In this document: positions 42,684 through 54,100 of the stretch, piece after piece
Layout of the letters: each line of letters opens with the position of its first letter
Numbering within the stretch: the first letter of the stretch is position 1
Source: Streptomyces caniscabiei
GTDB taxonomy: Bacteria; Actinomycetota; Actinomycetes; Streptomycetales; Streptomycetaceae
NCBI RefSeq assembly: GCF_014930365.1
Contig: NZ_JABXWI010000002.1
Span: forward strand, 372,001 to 436,000
Length of the DNA: 64,000 nucleotides
Direction: 5' to 3'
Made by a program: the position numbers and the translations under genes
Notes under the pieces: generated by a model
What the model was told of the DNA's origin: nothing
The model's database searches: none
Seen by the model: only the letters and a program-made list of their open reading frames with translations

Positions 42684-43583
42684 CTACCCGCTCACCTCGT
42701 GTTCGGCGCACAAGCACCCCACGCCCCGCTCGATCCATTCCTCACCCACCCACTCCGGATGGCGCTCGACCATCATCTGCCTCACCTCCTCGGCGATCGT
42801 CGCCTCGCTCATCGCGGAGTCCCGGCGACGCCATGTCTCGTCGCGCAGCAGTTCCAGATACGTGCGGACGTCGGCCAGCAGCCCCGTACCCCCGATCCCG
42901 CCGTGGCCGGGCACGACCACGCGCGGATGCTGCGCCGACAGCCGTTTCAGCACCTCGATCCAGCGGATGCCGGACACATCGGTGTCGTACGGCGGGAACC
43001 ACGGGAAGATGGCGAACTGCCCCGCCTCGACGAGGTCGCCGGTGAACATCACCCCGGCGTCGGGCACGCTCACCACCTGGTCGCCCCTGCTGTGTGCCCG
43101 GCCGGTGGCCCGCAGACGCACCACCCGGCCGCCCAGGTCCAGATCGAAGGCGTCGTCGTAGACCGTGTCCGGCACGACCGGCTCCACCCCCGCCAGCCGC
43201 CGGGCGATCGGTTCGCCCAGCCCCCGGAACATCGAGAGGTAGCCGGGGCCCTTGCCGGCCAGGTCCTCGGCCTGGGCCCGGTTGAGCAGGTAGGTCGCCT
43301 CGCCTGCGAAGACCTGGGCGCCGAAGGCGTGTTCGGGATGGAAGTGCGTGGTGGTCAGAAAGAGTCTGCGCCCCCTGGCGTGCTCGGCCGCGAACGCGAG
43401 CACGGCCTCGGCGTTGTCGGGGCCCAGCCCCGTCTCGACCACGAGAACGGAGTGGGTGCCGCCGATGATCCCTATGTTGGGCACCAGTCGCACTCCGCCG
43501 TCAGGGATCACCAGCACATCGCGGGCCACCTCCCGCACCTGGCCGGTCCGGACGACGGGGTCGGACAGCGTGCTCTCGGTCAT
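42684..43583 (-). CDS. MBL-fold metallo-hydrolase
   Basis: A 299-residue metallo-beta-lactamase-fold hydrolase. The zinc motif is TTTHFHPEH (about residues 77-85), with VFTGD-type MFTGDLVEAGQFAIFPW and the later VVVPGHGGIGG completing the metal site. The ATG at 43583 fits; the open frame further upstream is Arg-rich and unlikely. The substrate is unknown; lactones or thioesters are usual for this branch. It is divergent from a LysR gene 213 bases away, which may regulate it. Confidence 0.87.
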   Translation of the reverse strand: MTESTLSDPVVRTGQVREVARDVLVIPDGGVRLVPNIGIIGGTHSVLVVETGLGPDNAEAVLAFAAEHARGRRLFLTTTHFHPEHAFGAQVFAGEATYLLNRAQAEDLAGKGPGYLSMFRGLGEPIARRLAGVEPVVPDTVYDDAFDLDLGGRVVRLRATGRAHSRGDQVVSVPDAGVMFTGDLVEAGQFAIFPWFPPYDTDVSGIRWIEVLKRLSAQHPRVVVPGHGGIGGTGLLADVRTYLELLRDETWRRRDSAMSEATIAEEVRQMMVERHPEWVGEEWIERGVGCLCAEHEVSG

Positions 43584-43796
43584 ACCGGTGGCTCCTCGAA
43601 CTGGTGGGTGTGGCAAGGGAGTCAGGGATCGATCAGGGGCTGTGGCGGAAAAGGGGCGCGGAGCGGATCCGCGCGGGGATCGATCGGTCCGCCGCACGGT
43701 CCGTGACGCGCTCGCGCTCCAGTCCAGTGCGGGCACCCGCGCACCGTCCAACACCCGTTCCGTACGCCCGATACCGCGCGGGTATCGTCGCCGGTC

Positions 43797-44690
43797 ATGG
43801 ACTTACGATCGCTGCGCTACTTCGTCGCCGTCGCGGAGGAACGGCACTTCGGCCGTGCCGCCGCCCGACTGCACATGACCCAGCCGCCGTTGAGCCGGAC
43901 CGTCAAACAGCTGGAGAACGATCTCGGCGCCCTGCTGCTGCACCGCTCCTCCACCGGCGTCACGCTCACCTCGGCGGGCCGGGCGCTGTACGACGAAGCC
44001 CGCGCGCTGCTGGGGCAGGCCGAGCAGGCCCGCGCGCGGGTCGCCGCCGCCGCCCGCACGGCGACGCTCACCCTCGGCACCCTCGCCGAACAGGCCGGTA
44101 CGCGACTGATCGCCGCCTTCCGTGCACGCCATCCCGACGTCCACGTCCGCGTGCGGGAGGCCGACCTGACCGATCCCACCACCGGCCTGCGCGCGGGCCT
44201 GGTCGACGTGGCGCTGACCCGGGCGCCCTTCGACGACACCGGGATCGGCAGCCGCGTCCTGCGCTCCGATCCGGTCGGTGTGGTACTGCGCGCCGACGAC
44301 CCCCTCGCCGGTCATGCGTCCCTGCATCCCCGGGACCTCGCCGACCGGCGCTGGTTCCGTCTGCCCGACGGCACCGATCCCGCGTGGCAGGCCTTCTGGA
44401 CGGCGCCGGCGCCCGCCGCCACCCTGCGCGACGGCCCCGTGGTACGCACCGTCCACGAATGCGTCCAGGCCGTCCTGTGGAACGGCACCGTCGGTGTGGC
44501 CCCGTTGGCCGAAACCCTCCCGGAGGGCCTCACCTGCGTCCCCCTGCGCGACATGCCGCCCAGCCGTCTGGTGGTCGCCTGGAACCACGCCGGCACCGAT
44601 CCCCTGGTCCGCTCCTTCGTCCGGATCGCCACGGCGGGCTACGCGACGCGGACCGGCACCGGAACGCACCCTCATGACATCAACGGGTGA
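43797..44690 (+). CDS. LysR-family transcriptional regulator
   Basis: A 297-residue LysR regulator with the standard N-terminus MDLRSLRYFVAVAEERHFGR and QPPLSRTVKQLENDLGALLL; the ligand domain begins near residue 90. It is divergent from the MBL hydrolase gene, its probable target. It ends 420 bases before the PKS-NRPS gene on the same strand; a role in controlling that cluster is possible, but nothing in the sequence shows it. Confidence 0.9.
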   Translation: MDLRSLRYFVAVAEERHFGRAAARLHMTQPPLSRTVKQLENDLGALLLHRSSTGVTLTSAGRALYDEARALLGQAEQARARVAAAARTATLTLGTLAEQAGTRLIAAFRARHPDVHVRVREADLTDPTTGLRAGLVDVALTRAPFDDTGIGSRVLRSDPVGVVLRADDPLAGHASLHPRDLADRRWFRLPDGTDPAWQAFWTAPAPAATLRDGPVVRTVHECVQAVLWNGTVGVAPLAETLPEGLTCVPLRDMPPSRLVVAWNHAGTDPLVRSFVRIATAGYATRTGTGTHPHDING

Positions 44691-45110
44691 TCGCACCATC
44701 GAGCCCGGTGGCCGAATCCGTTCACTCTCCGGCGGGATTTCGACTGATGCTTATCGGATGACTTCGCCCCTTTCCGATTCCTTCCGAGAACCCCTCGCGT
44801 CGAGCGATGAACACCCTTAGTATCTGAACGGACACTGTCGGTGACTATCCGGTGGCGGGCACAGGGCGTCATGCGCGGGCAGCGATCGAGGACGCCGGAC
44901 CCGCCGTGACCGCACCTCACTTCCAGCCCTGGCGCACGGCCGCTCACGCTCCGACAGTTCCCCACCGACCCGGACCACTGTGCTCCACCACTTCGGCCGC
45001 CCCGGCTCTCCGTCCCGCACGGATCCGGGAGCGCGGCCATCGCCCCCAGGCCCGTGCGACCGAGCGCCATCCGAGCCGCACGCGCGACCCAGCGTCACAA
45101 GGACTAGACC
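44691..45110 (+). other. Upstream region of the PKS-NRPS cluster
   Basis: 420 bases between the LysR gene and the biosynthetic cluster, with no convincing gene. The part at 44740-44840 is AT-richer than its surroundings (around TTAGTATCTGAACGGACACT) and is the best promoter candidate. AAGGA lies seven bases before the PKS start codon. Confidence 0.4.
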
Positions 45111-48100
45111 ATGACGGACTCATGCATCGGTACCTCCGACCCCTCCGACCCCTCCGACCCCGCACACCCCCCTCTCCCCCGCTCCCGCCCACCGCACCCG
45201 ACCTCCACGCCCACGGGCCCGCCGCATCCGGCACCGTCCAACAGCCTTGCCCACGCCGACGGTTGCTCCGTCTCCGCACCCGTCGGCCCGCCACTCACCG
45301 ACGCCACCGAGACCGCGCGCGAGAAGATCGCGATCATCGGGATCGGCTGCCGACTGCCCGGCGGGGCGTCCGACCACCGCTCGTTCTGGCAGAACCTGGT
45401 CGAGGGCAAGGACTGCATCACCGCGACCCCGCCCAGCCGTTACGACGTGGCCAGCCTCGGCAGCCGGGACCGGGCCAAGCCCGGCCGGCTGGTCGGCGGC
45501 CGGGGCGGGTACATCGACGGCTTCGACGAGTTCGACCCGGCCTTCTTCGGCATCAGCGGTCGCGAGGCCGATCACATGGACCCCCAGCAGCGGAAACTGC
45601 TGGAAGTGACCTGGGAGGCACTGGAGGACGGCGGACAGAAGCCGGCCGAGCTGGCGGGCCGTGAAGTCGGCGTCTACATCGGCGCGTTCACCCTGGACTA
45701 CAAGATCGTCCAGTTCTCCGACCTGTCCTTCGAGACCCTGGCCCCGCACACCGCCACCGGCACCATGATGACGATGGTGTCGAACCGCATCTCGCACTGC
45801 TTCGACTTCCGCGGCCCCAGCGTCTCCGTCGACACCGCCTGCTCCTCCTCCCTGGTCGCCGTCCATCTGGCCGCGCAGAGCCTGCTGCGCGGCGAGACCG
45901 ACCTCGCGCTGGCCGGCGGCACCCTGCTGCACATCGCGCCGCAGTACACGATCGCCGAGACCAAGGGCGGTTTCCTCTCCCCACAGGGGCGCTCCCGCAC
46001 CTTCGACGCGGCCGCCGACGGCTATGTACGGGCCGAGGGCGTCGCGGTCGTCGCCCTCAAACGGCTCTCCGACGCCCTCCGCGACGGTGACCCCGTCCAC
46101 GCCGTCGTCATCGGCAGCGGCGTCAACCAGGACGGCCGCACCAACGGCATCACCGTGCCCAACCCGGACGCCCAGGTCACGCTGATCGAACGGGTCTGCG
46201 CCCGGGCCGGGATCGTCCCCGGCAGCCTCCAGTACGTCGAGGCGCACGGCACCTCCACCCCGGTCGGCGACCCGATCGAGGCGAACGCGCTGGCCCGTGC
46301 GCTGGCGGTCGGACGGCGGCCCGGTGACACGTGTTACGTCGGCTCGGTCAAGACCAACATCGGGCACACGGAGGCGGCGGCGGGCCTGGCCGGGCTGATC
46401 AAGTCGGCACTGGCGCTGAAACACCGGCTGATCCCGCCACACATCAACCTGGAGCGGCTCAACCCCGCGATAGACGCGGCCACGCTCCCGTACGAGATCC
46501 CCACCGAACCCACTCCGTGGCCCGCGCACCAGGGCCCGGCCAGGGCCGGAGTCAACTCCTTCGGCTTCGGCGGCACCAACGCGCACGTCCTGCTGGAGGC
46601 GGCACCGGAGCGGGAGTTCGGGCCGGAGCCGAAGCCGGAGTCGCAGGCAGCGCGAGAAACGCAAGAAGCGCCAGAAGCGCGAGAAGCACGGGAAGCACGG
46701 CCTGAAGCGGAGGGTGCCGTCACCGTGTCGGCCGGGGGTGCCGTGTCGGCCGGGGGTGCTGAAGGGGAGCCCCAGGGGGAGCCCCTCTGGACCGTGCTTC
46801 CGCTCAGCACGCGGGAGGACGCCGCCCTGCCCCAGGTGGTCGCCGGTATCCAGGCCGAGCTGGCCGGGGTGCGGGGCGGTTCCCCGGCCCGGCCGGCCGA
46901 CCTCGGCCACACCCTGGCCCATCGCCGCCAGCACCACGACGCCCGACTCTCGGTCGTCTACGACTCCCGCGACGCCGCCGCCCGCGCCTCGCTGGACGAG
47001 GCGTTCTCGGCGTACCTGCGGGGCGAAGCGCACCCCCGGGTGCTGAGCGGTCACCGCCTCGACCCCCGGCACCGCCGGCTCTGCTGGGTCTTCACCGGCA
47101 TGGGCCCGCAGTGGTGGGCGATGGGCCGCCGGCTCTACGCCACCGAGCCCGTCTACCGGGAGGCCGTCGAGCGCTGCGCCGAACACATCGGCGAGCTGAC
47201 CGGGTGGTCGCTGACCGAGGAACTCGCCGCCGCCGAGGCGCACTCGCGGATGAGCGAGACCTGGCTCGCCCAGCCCGCCAACTTCGCCGTCCAGGTCGGG
47301 CTGGCCGCGCTCTGGCGCAGTCGCGGGGTGCGCCCGGACGCCGTCGTCGGCCACTCCACCGGTGAGGTGGCCGCGTTCCACGAGGCCGGTGTCTACGACC
47401 TGGCCGACGCGGTCAAGGTGGTCGTCCACCGCAGCCGGCTCCAGCACCGGCTGGCCGGCACCGGCGGCATGCTGGCCGTCGCACTCACCGAGGCCGAGGC
47501 CGTCCGGCGGCTCCGGCCCTGCGGCGACGCGGTCTCGGTGGCCGCGGTCAACAGCCCCGGCTCGCTCACGCTCGCCGGGGACGCGGTGGCACTCGCCGAG
47601 CTGGCCGACGCACTCACCGCCGAGCAGGTCTTCTCCCGCCCGCTGTCCGTGGAAGTGCCGTACCACAGCGCCAGGATGGAGCTGATCAAGGGCGAGCTGC
47701 TGGAGTCCCTCGCCGATCTCAAGGCCCGTCCCGCCGTGGTCCCGCTGTATCTCACGGGGCGCGAGGGCACCGCCCACGGCACCGAGCTGGACGCCGGGTA
47801 CTGGTGGCACAACGTCCGGGACACCGTCCGCTTCCGCCAGGCGGTGGAACGGCTCACCGACGACGGATACCGCCTCTTCGTGGAGATCGGCCCGCACCCG
47901 GTGCTCGGCCGGTCGATCGTCGAGACGGTCCAGGCCCGAACCACCCGCCAGACCCCCGACCCCGGAGCCACCCGCCCGACCGATGACACCCGCTCCGCCG
48001 ACCCGACCGGTGACACCCGCTCCGCGGACGCGGGTACGTCCGAGGTCCGCACCCTGCCCTCGATCCGGCGTCAGGAGGACGAACAGCGCACGTTCACCAC

Positions 48101-51100
48101 GTCGTTGGCCGCTCTGCACAACCTCGGGGTCGAGATCGACTGGTCGGTGCTCCAGCCCGCCGGACGTGTGGTCCCCCTGCCGCGCCACCCGTTCCGGCGG
48201 GACCGGCACTGGGTCGAACCCCGGCCCGTCGCCCAGATCAGGCGGGGCCGGATCGACCACCCCCTGCTCGGTCGCCGCCTGCCCGGCGCCGAACCGGCCT
48301 GGGAGGCCCGGCTGGACACCGAGGCACTGCCGTATCTGGAGGACCACCGGATCCAGGGCACCGTGGTCTTCCCCGCCGCCGGTTTCCTGGAGATGGCCGT
48401 TCAGGCGGTGCGTACGCTGACCGGCGGCACCGACGCCGCGCTCGCGGGCATCGAGCTGCGCAAGGCGCTCTTCCTGCCCGACGGCGAGAGCCGCGCCGTC
48501 CACCTCACCCTCTCCACCGAGCAGGGCGGCTTCACCGTGGCCACCCCCGCCGGGGACGGGACCGAGCGGACCGTGCATGCCGTGGGCACCGTTCGGCCTG
48601 GTCAACGCCGTTGTGCCGTACGGGCGTTGGACGCGACGGCGATCCGTGGGCGGGCCGCGCGCCGCCTGACGGGGCCCGAGTGCTACGCCGAACTGGCCGC
48701 GCTCGGCTATCACTACGGCCCCGCGTTCCAGGGCATCGAGGAGGTCTGGGTCGGCCCCGGCGAGGCGCTGGCCCGGATCCGTCCGACGGCGGCGGTCGCG
48801 GGCCGGGGCGTGGACCATCAGGTGCACCCGGTGATGATGGACGCCTTCTTCCAGACCCTGCTGACCCCCCAGCTGTCGACGGCGCGGCACGGAGGCGCGG
48901 GCATCCGGCTGCCGGTCGCCGTCGAGGAGGTCCGGCTGGACGCGGTCGGCGACCGGACCCTCTGGGTGCACGCGACCGTCGTGCGGGACACCGGCACCGA
49001 ACTGCTGGGCGATCTCGCGGTGTACGACGAGGAGGGTGCCTCGCTCGGCGGGGTCACCGGCTTCCGGGCCGCCGACGTCGAGCAGGCCGCCACCGCCGTC
49101 GGACCGGCGACCATCGACGGCTGGCTCGCCGAGCCGGTCTGGACGGACCTTCCCGAGGTCCCCGAGAGTGCTGACGACGCCGAGTCGAGGGCCGGGGAGC
49201 GGGAGCACTGGCTGGTCTTCGCCGACCGCCGGGGGGTCGGCGCGGCACTGGCCGAGCGGATCGGCGCGCGCGGGGGCGGTTGTTCGCTGGTCCTGCCCGG
49301 CAGCGGTTTTCGGCCTGCCGAGGGCGGCGGTCCGGCCACGGTGGAGCCCGGCTCCGCCTCCGACCTCGCCCGCCTCCTGGCCGACCGCCGCGCCTCCGGC
49401 CTCCCCGACCCCACCACGGTCGTCCACCTCTGGAACCTCGACCACCCGACCCTGACGCCCCCGGCCCACCCCGGCACCACGACCGACGGGCAGACCCCGA
49501 CACCGACGGCAGACGCCCACCCCCCAACCCACCCCGCCGACCCACCCACCAGCACCGTCGCCTACAGCCTCGTCCCCCTCGCCGCCCTCCTGTCGGCCGA
49601 ACTGCCCGGCTGTCGGCTGCACATCGTCACCCGGTCCGCGCAGGCCACGACCGCCGGTGAGCGGGTCGAGCCGCTGGGCGCCCCCGCGTGGGGCATCGGT
49701 CGGGTGCTGCGGCACCAGGAGCTGCCGGGGCACCCCGGGAAGCTGGTCGACCTCGGGCCGGGCGGGGAGGCCGGGGCCGAGGCGACCGCGCTGTTGCGTG
49801 AGTTCGCGGTCGCCGACGAGACCGAGATCGCGCTGCGCCCCGGCCGGAGGCTCACCTGCCGGCTGCGCCCCGCCGAGGGGCTGAGCCTGCCGCTGCCGCC
49901 GAGCCTCCGCCCGGACGCCGCGTATCTGGTGACCGGTGCCTTCGGCGCGCTCGGCAGACTGCTCTGCCGCACCCTCGTGCGGCGCGGCGCCCGTCGGCTG
50001 ATCCTGGTCGGCCGAGGCACCCTGCCGCCGCGCGAGCGGTGGCGCGACCTCGCCCCGGACGGGCCGCAGGGAGGGCGCGCCGCCTTCCTGCGCGAGCTGG
50101 AGGCGCTCGGCGCCGAACCGGTCCCGGTGACGCTGGACATCACCGACGAGTCCGCGCTGGCCGCCTGGCTGGCCGACCACCGGCGCCTGGAGCGCCCGCC
50201 GATCCGGGGCGTGTTCCATCTGGCCGGCCAGGTCCGCGACACCCTGGTGGGTGACCTCGACCGGGAGACGTTCGACGCGGTGTACGACCCCAAGGTGCTC
50301 GGCGCCCTCGCCCTGCACCGGCAACTGGCAGGCGAACCGCTCGACCACTTCGTGCTGTTCGCCTCGATCGCCTCGCTGCTGACCACCGCCGGACAGACCA
50401 ACTACGCCGCGGGGAACGCCTTCCTGGACGCGCTCGCCCACCACCGCCGGGCGCTCGGGCTGCCCGCGCTGAGCCTGGACTGGGGCCCCTGGGCCACCGG
50501 CATGATCGAGGAACTCGGTCTGATCGACCACTACCGCGACAGCCGGGGCATGAGCTCGCTGGCCCCGCGGACCGGGATGGCCGTACTGGAGCGTGTGCTC
50601 GGGCAGGACCGCGCCCAGCTGCTGATCGCCACCGTGGTGGACTGGCAGGTCTTCCTCGCCTGGTACCCGGCCCCGCCCCAGCTGGTCGCCGACCTGGCGG
50701 CCACCACCCGGCAGTCCGCACGGGCGACCGAGCGGACCGGCCCGCTGGAGGCGCTGCGCGCGGCCGGCGAGGCGGAGCGCCCCGCGCTGCTCACCGCCTG
50801 GTTCACGACACTGGTCGCCGGCGTGCTCCGGGTGCCCGCCGAGCAGATCGCGGCGGACAGCGGACTCGGCGGGCTCGGCCTGGACTCCCTCCTCGCGATG
50901 GAGCTACGGGCCCGCCTCACCACCGAACTCGGCACCACCCTCCCGCTGGTGGCCCTGCTCAGCGACGCCCCCGTGGCCGAGCTGGTCACCCAACTGCACG
51001 CGTCGCTGGTCGAGTTGCTCGACAAGGAGCGGCCCGGCACGGACCGGGCCGCCGTCGAGCGGTACGAGGACGAGACGGCGTATCCGCTGACGCAGAACCA

Positions 51101-54100
51101 GAAGGCGCTCTGGTTCCTCAAGCAGCTCGACCCGGACGGCTTCGCCTACAACATCGGCGGTGCGGTCGAGGTCCGGGTGGAGCTGGAACCCGAGCTGATG
51201 GCCGCCGCGTTCCGGACCATGGTCGAGCGGCACCCGGGCCTCCGGGCGAACTTCGTGCTCGACGGCGGCCGGGCGGTGCAGCGGATCTCCCCCTCGGTGG
51301 AGCCGGACTTCGGGGTGCACGACGTCGAGCACCTGGACTGGGACGAGATCCACGCGTTGATCGTCCGCGAGTACCGCAGGCCGTACGACCTGGAGCGCGA
51401 CCCGCTGGTGCGGTTCCGGCTGTTCCGGCGCGGCCCGGCCCGGTGGATCATCATGAAGGCGGTCCACCACATCGTCTCGGACGCCCTCTCCACCTTCACC
51501 TTCATCGAGGAACTGCTCGCCGTCTACGAGGGGTTGCGCCGGGACGCCGCGCCCGAGCTGCCGCCGGTCGCCGCGCGCTACCTGGACTTCCTCAACCACC
51601 AGACCGAGTTCCTGGCCGGGCGCGAGGCGTCGAGGATGCTCGACTACTGGCGCTCGCACCTGCCGGCCGAGGTCCCGACCCTTAATCTGCCCGTCGACAA
51701 GCCGCGCCCGGCGGTGCAGACCCACAACGGCGCCTCGGAGTTCTTCGTCCTGGACGAGGAGCTCAGCGCCCGGGTCCACGCCGTGGCCCGCGAGCACAAC
51801 GTCACCGTCTTCATGGTGCTGCTCAGCGCCTACTACCTGCTGCTGCACGCCTACTCGGGGCAGGACGACATCGTCGTCGGCAGTCCGGTGACCGGCCGCA
51901 CCGACGAAAGGTTCGCCGGGGTGTACGGCTACTTCGTCAACCCGCTGCCGCTGCACGTGTCGCTGGCCGGTGAGCCGAGCGTGGCCGAGCTGCTGGACCG
52001 GGTGCGGACCACCGTGCTGGGCGGGCTGGACCACCAGGAGTACCCGTTCGTGCTGCTGGTGGAGAAGCTCGGCCTCCAGCACGACCCGAGCCGCTCGGCC
52101 GTGTTCCAGGCGATGTTCATCCTGCTCCACCACAAGGTCGCCACCGAGAAGTACGGCTACCGCCTGGAGTACATCGAACTCCCCGAGGAGGAGGGGCAGT
52201 TCGACCTCACCCTGTCCGCGTACGAGGACGAGGCGGAACACCGCTTCCACTGCGTGCTGAAGTACAACACCGATCTGTTCGAGCCGGCGACCATGGCCCG
52301 GCTGGCCGGGCACTACGTCAACCTGCTGGAGGGGCTGACCACGGCCGTCCCGGAGCGCGCGGCGACCGGGCTGGAACTGCTCGGCCGCGAGGAACGGGCA
52401 CTGGTCCTCGGGAGCTGGAGCGGCGCGGACCGCCGGGTGCCGTACGGGGCTCCGGTGCACGAGCTGATCCTGCGCGCGGCGGCGGCCGATCCCGAGGCGC
52501 TCGCGGTGGTGATGCCGGACGGCTCAGGTGGGACCGTCCGCCTCGCCTACGGCGAACTGGCCGAGCGCTCGGCGCGGGCCGCCGCCCGGCTGCGGACCTT
52601 GGGTGCCGGGCCCGGCACCGTGGTGGCGCTCTGCGCGGGGAAGTCGCCGGAGCTGATCGTCGCGCTGCTCGCCGTGCTCCGCGCCGGCGCCGCCTATCTG
52701 CCGCTCGACCCGGCGGACCCGGACGACCGGCTGTCCCACCTGGTCCGCAACGCCGGAGCCACACTCGTCGTCGGCGACGACCGGGACCGGCTCGAAGCCC
52801 TGCCCGCCCGGTGGGTGACCGTGGGCGAACTCCATGCGTCCCCCTCCCCCACGGACACGGAGGAGGACGAGTTCGCCGACGTCCGGGTGGGCCCGGACGA
52901 CCCGGCGTACGTCATCCACACCTCCGGGTCCTCCGGCCGGCCCAAGGCCGTGCGGGTCTCCCACGGCAACCTGGCCTCGGCGTACCAGGCCTGGCGGGCG
53001 GAGTACCGGCTGGACAGCGAGGCGAGGGTCCATCTGCAGATGGCCGGCCCCTCCTTCGACGTCTTCACCGGTGACGTCGTTCGCGCCCTCTGCTCGGGCG
53101 GCTCCCTGGTGCTGGTCGGCCGGGAGGTCCTGTTCGACACGGCCCGGCTGTACGAGGTGATGCGCGCCGCGCGGGTGGACGCGGCCGAGTTCGTCCCGGC
53201 GGTGGTCCGCCTCCTGGTCGGGCACTGCGAACGCTCCGGCCTGCGGCTGGACTTCATGCGGCTGCTGGTGGTCGGCTCGGACCTCTGGAAGGCCGAGGAG
53301 TACGAGCGGCTGCGCGCCCTGTGCGGGCCGGGAACCCGGCTCGTCAACTCCTACGGCCTCACCGAGGCCACCGTCGACAGCACGTACTTCGAGGGGCCGG
53401 TGGCGGGGCTGGAGCCCGGCCGGACCGTCCCCATCGGGCGGCCGTTCCCCAACAGCGCCTGCTATCTGCTCGATCGGCACGGCCGTCCGGTGCCGCCCGG
53501 TGTCACCGGCGAACTGTGGATCGGCGGCTCCGGGGTCGCGCTCGGCTACGCGGGCGACGAGGAGCGGACGGCCCGCCGGTTCACCACCCTGCCGCTGGGC
53601 GGCGCCGACGGCACCGAGCCGGTCCGGCTGTACCGCACGGGCGACCTGGCCCGCTGGGACACCGCCGGCGTGCTGCATCTGCTCGGCAGGGCCGACACGC
53701 AGGTCAAGGTGCGCGGACACCGGATCGAGCCGGGCGAGATCGAGAGCCGGCTCGCCGAGTGGCCCGACGTGGACCGTGCGGTGGTGACCGTCCGCGCCGA
53801 CCGCACGGGCGAGAAGGTGCTCTGCGCCTACTGCGTGCCGGCCCCCGGCCGGACCGTCGACCGGCGCGCGCTCCGCCGCCGGCTGACCGCCACTCTGCCG
53901 ACCTTCATGATCCCGGCCCATCTCACCGAACTGCCCGCGCTGCCCCTCACCGCCAACGGCAAGGTGGACCTGGCCGCGCTGCCAGCCCCGGACGCCCGGG
54001 CGGAGGACCGGGACGCCGAGCCGCCCACCACCCTCTACGAGATCCGGATGGCCGAGCACTGGCGGTCCCTGCTGGGCATCGAGAGGCCCGGTCTCCAGCA

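Noticed and set aside
43797..44690. LysR gene as the pathway-specific regulator of the PTM-type cluster
   Set aside because: It is divergent from an MBL hydrolase, the usual LysR target arrangement, and no shared site with the PKS upstream region was seen.
45120..50531. An 1803-codon reverse frame inside the PKS gene
   Set aside because: It lies entirely opposite the PKS domains and is Gly/Arg/Val-rich with no recognisable domain; it exists because stop codons are rare at this GC content.
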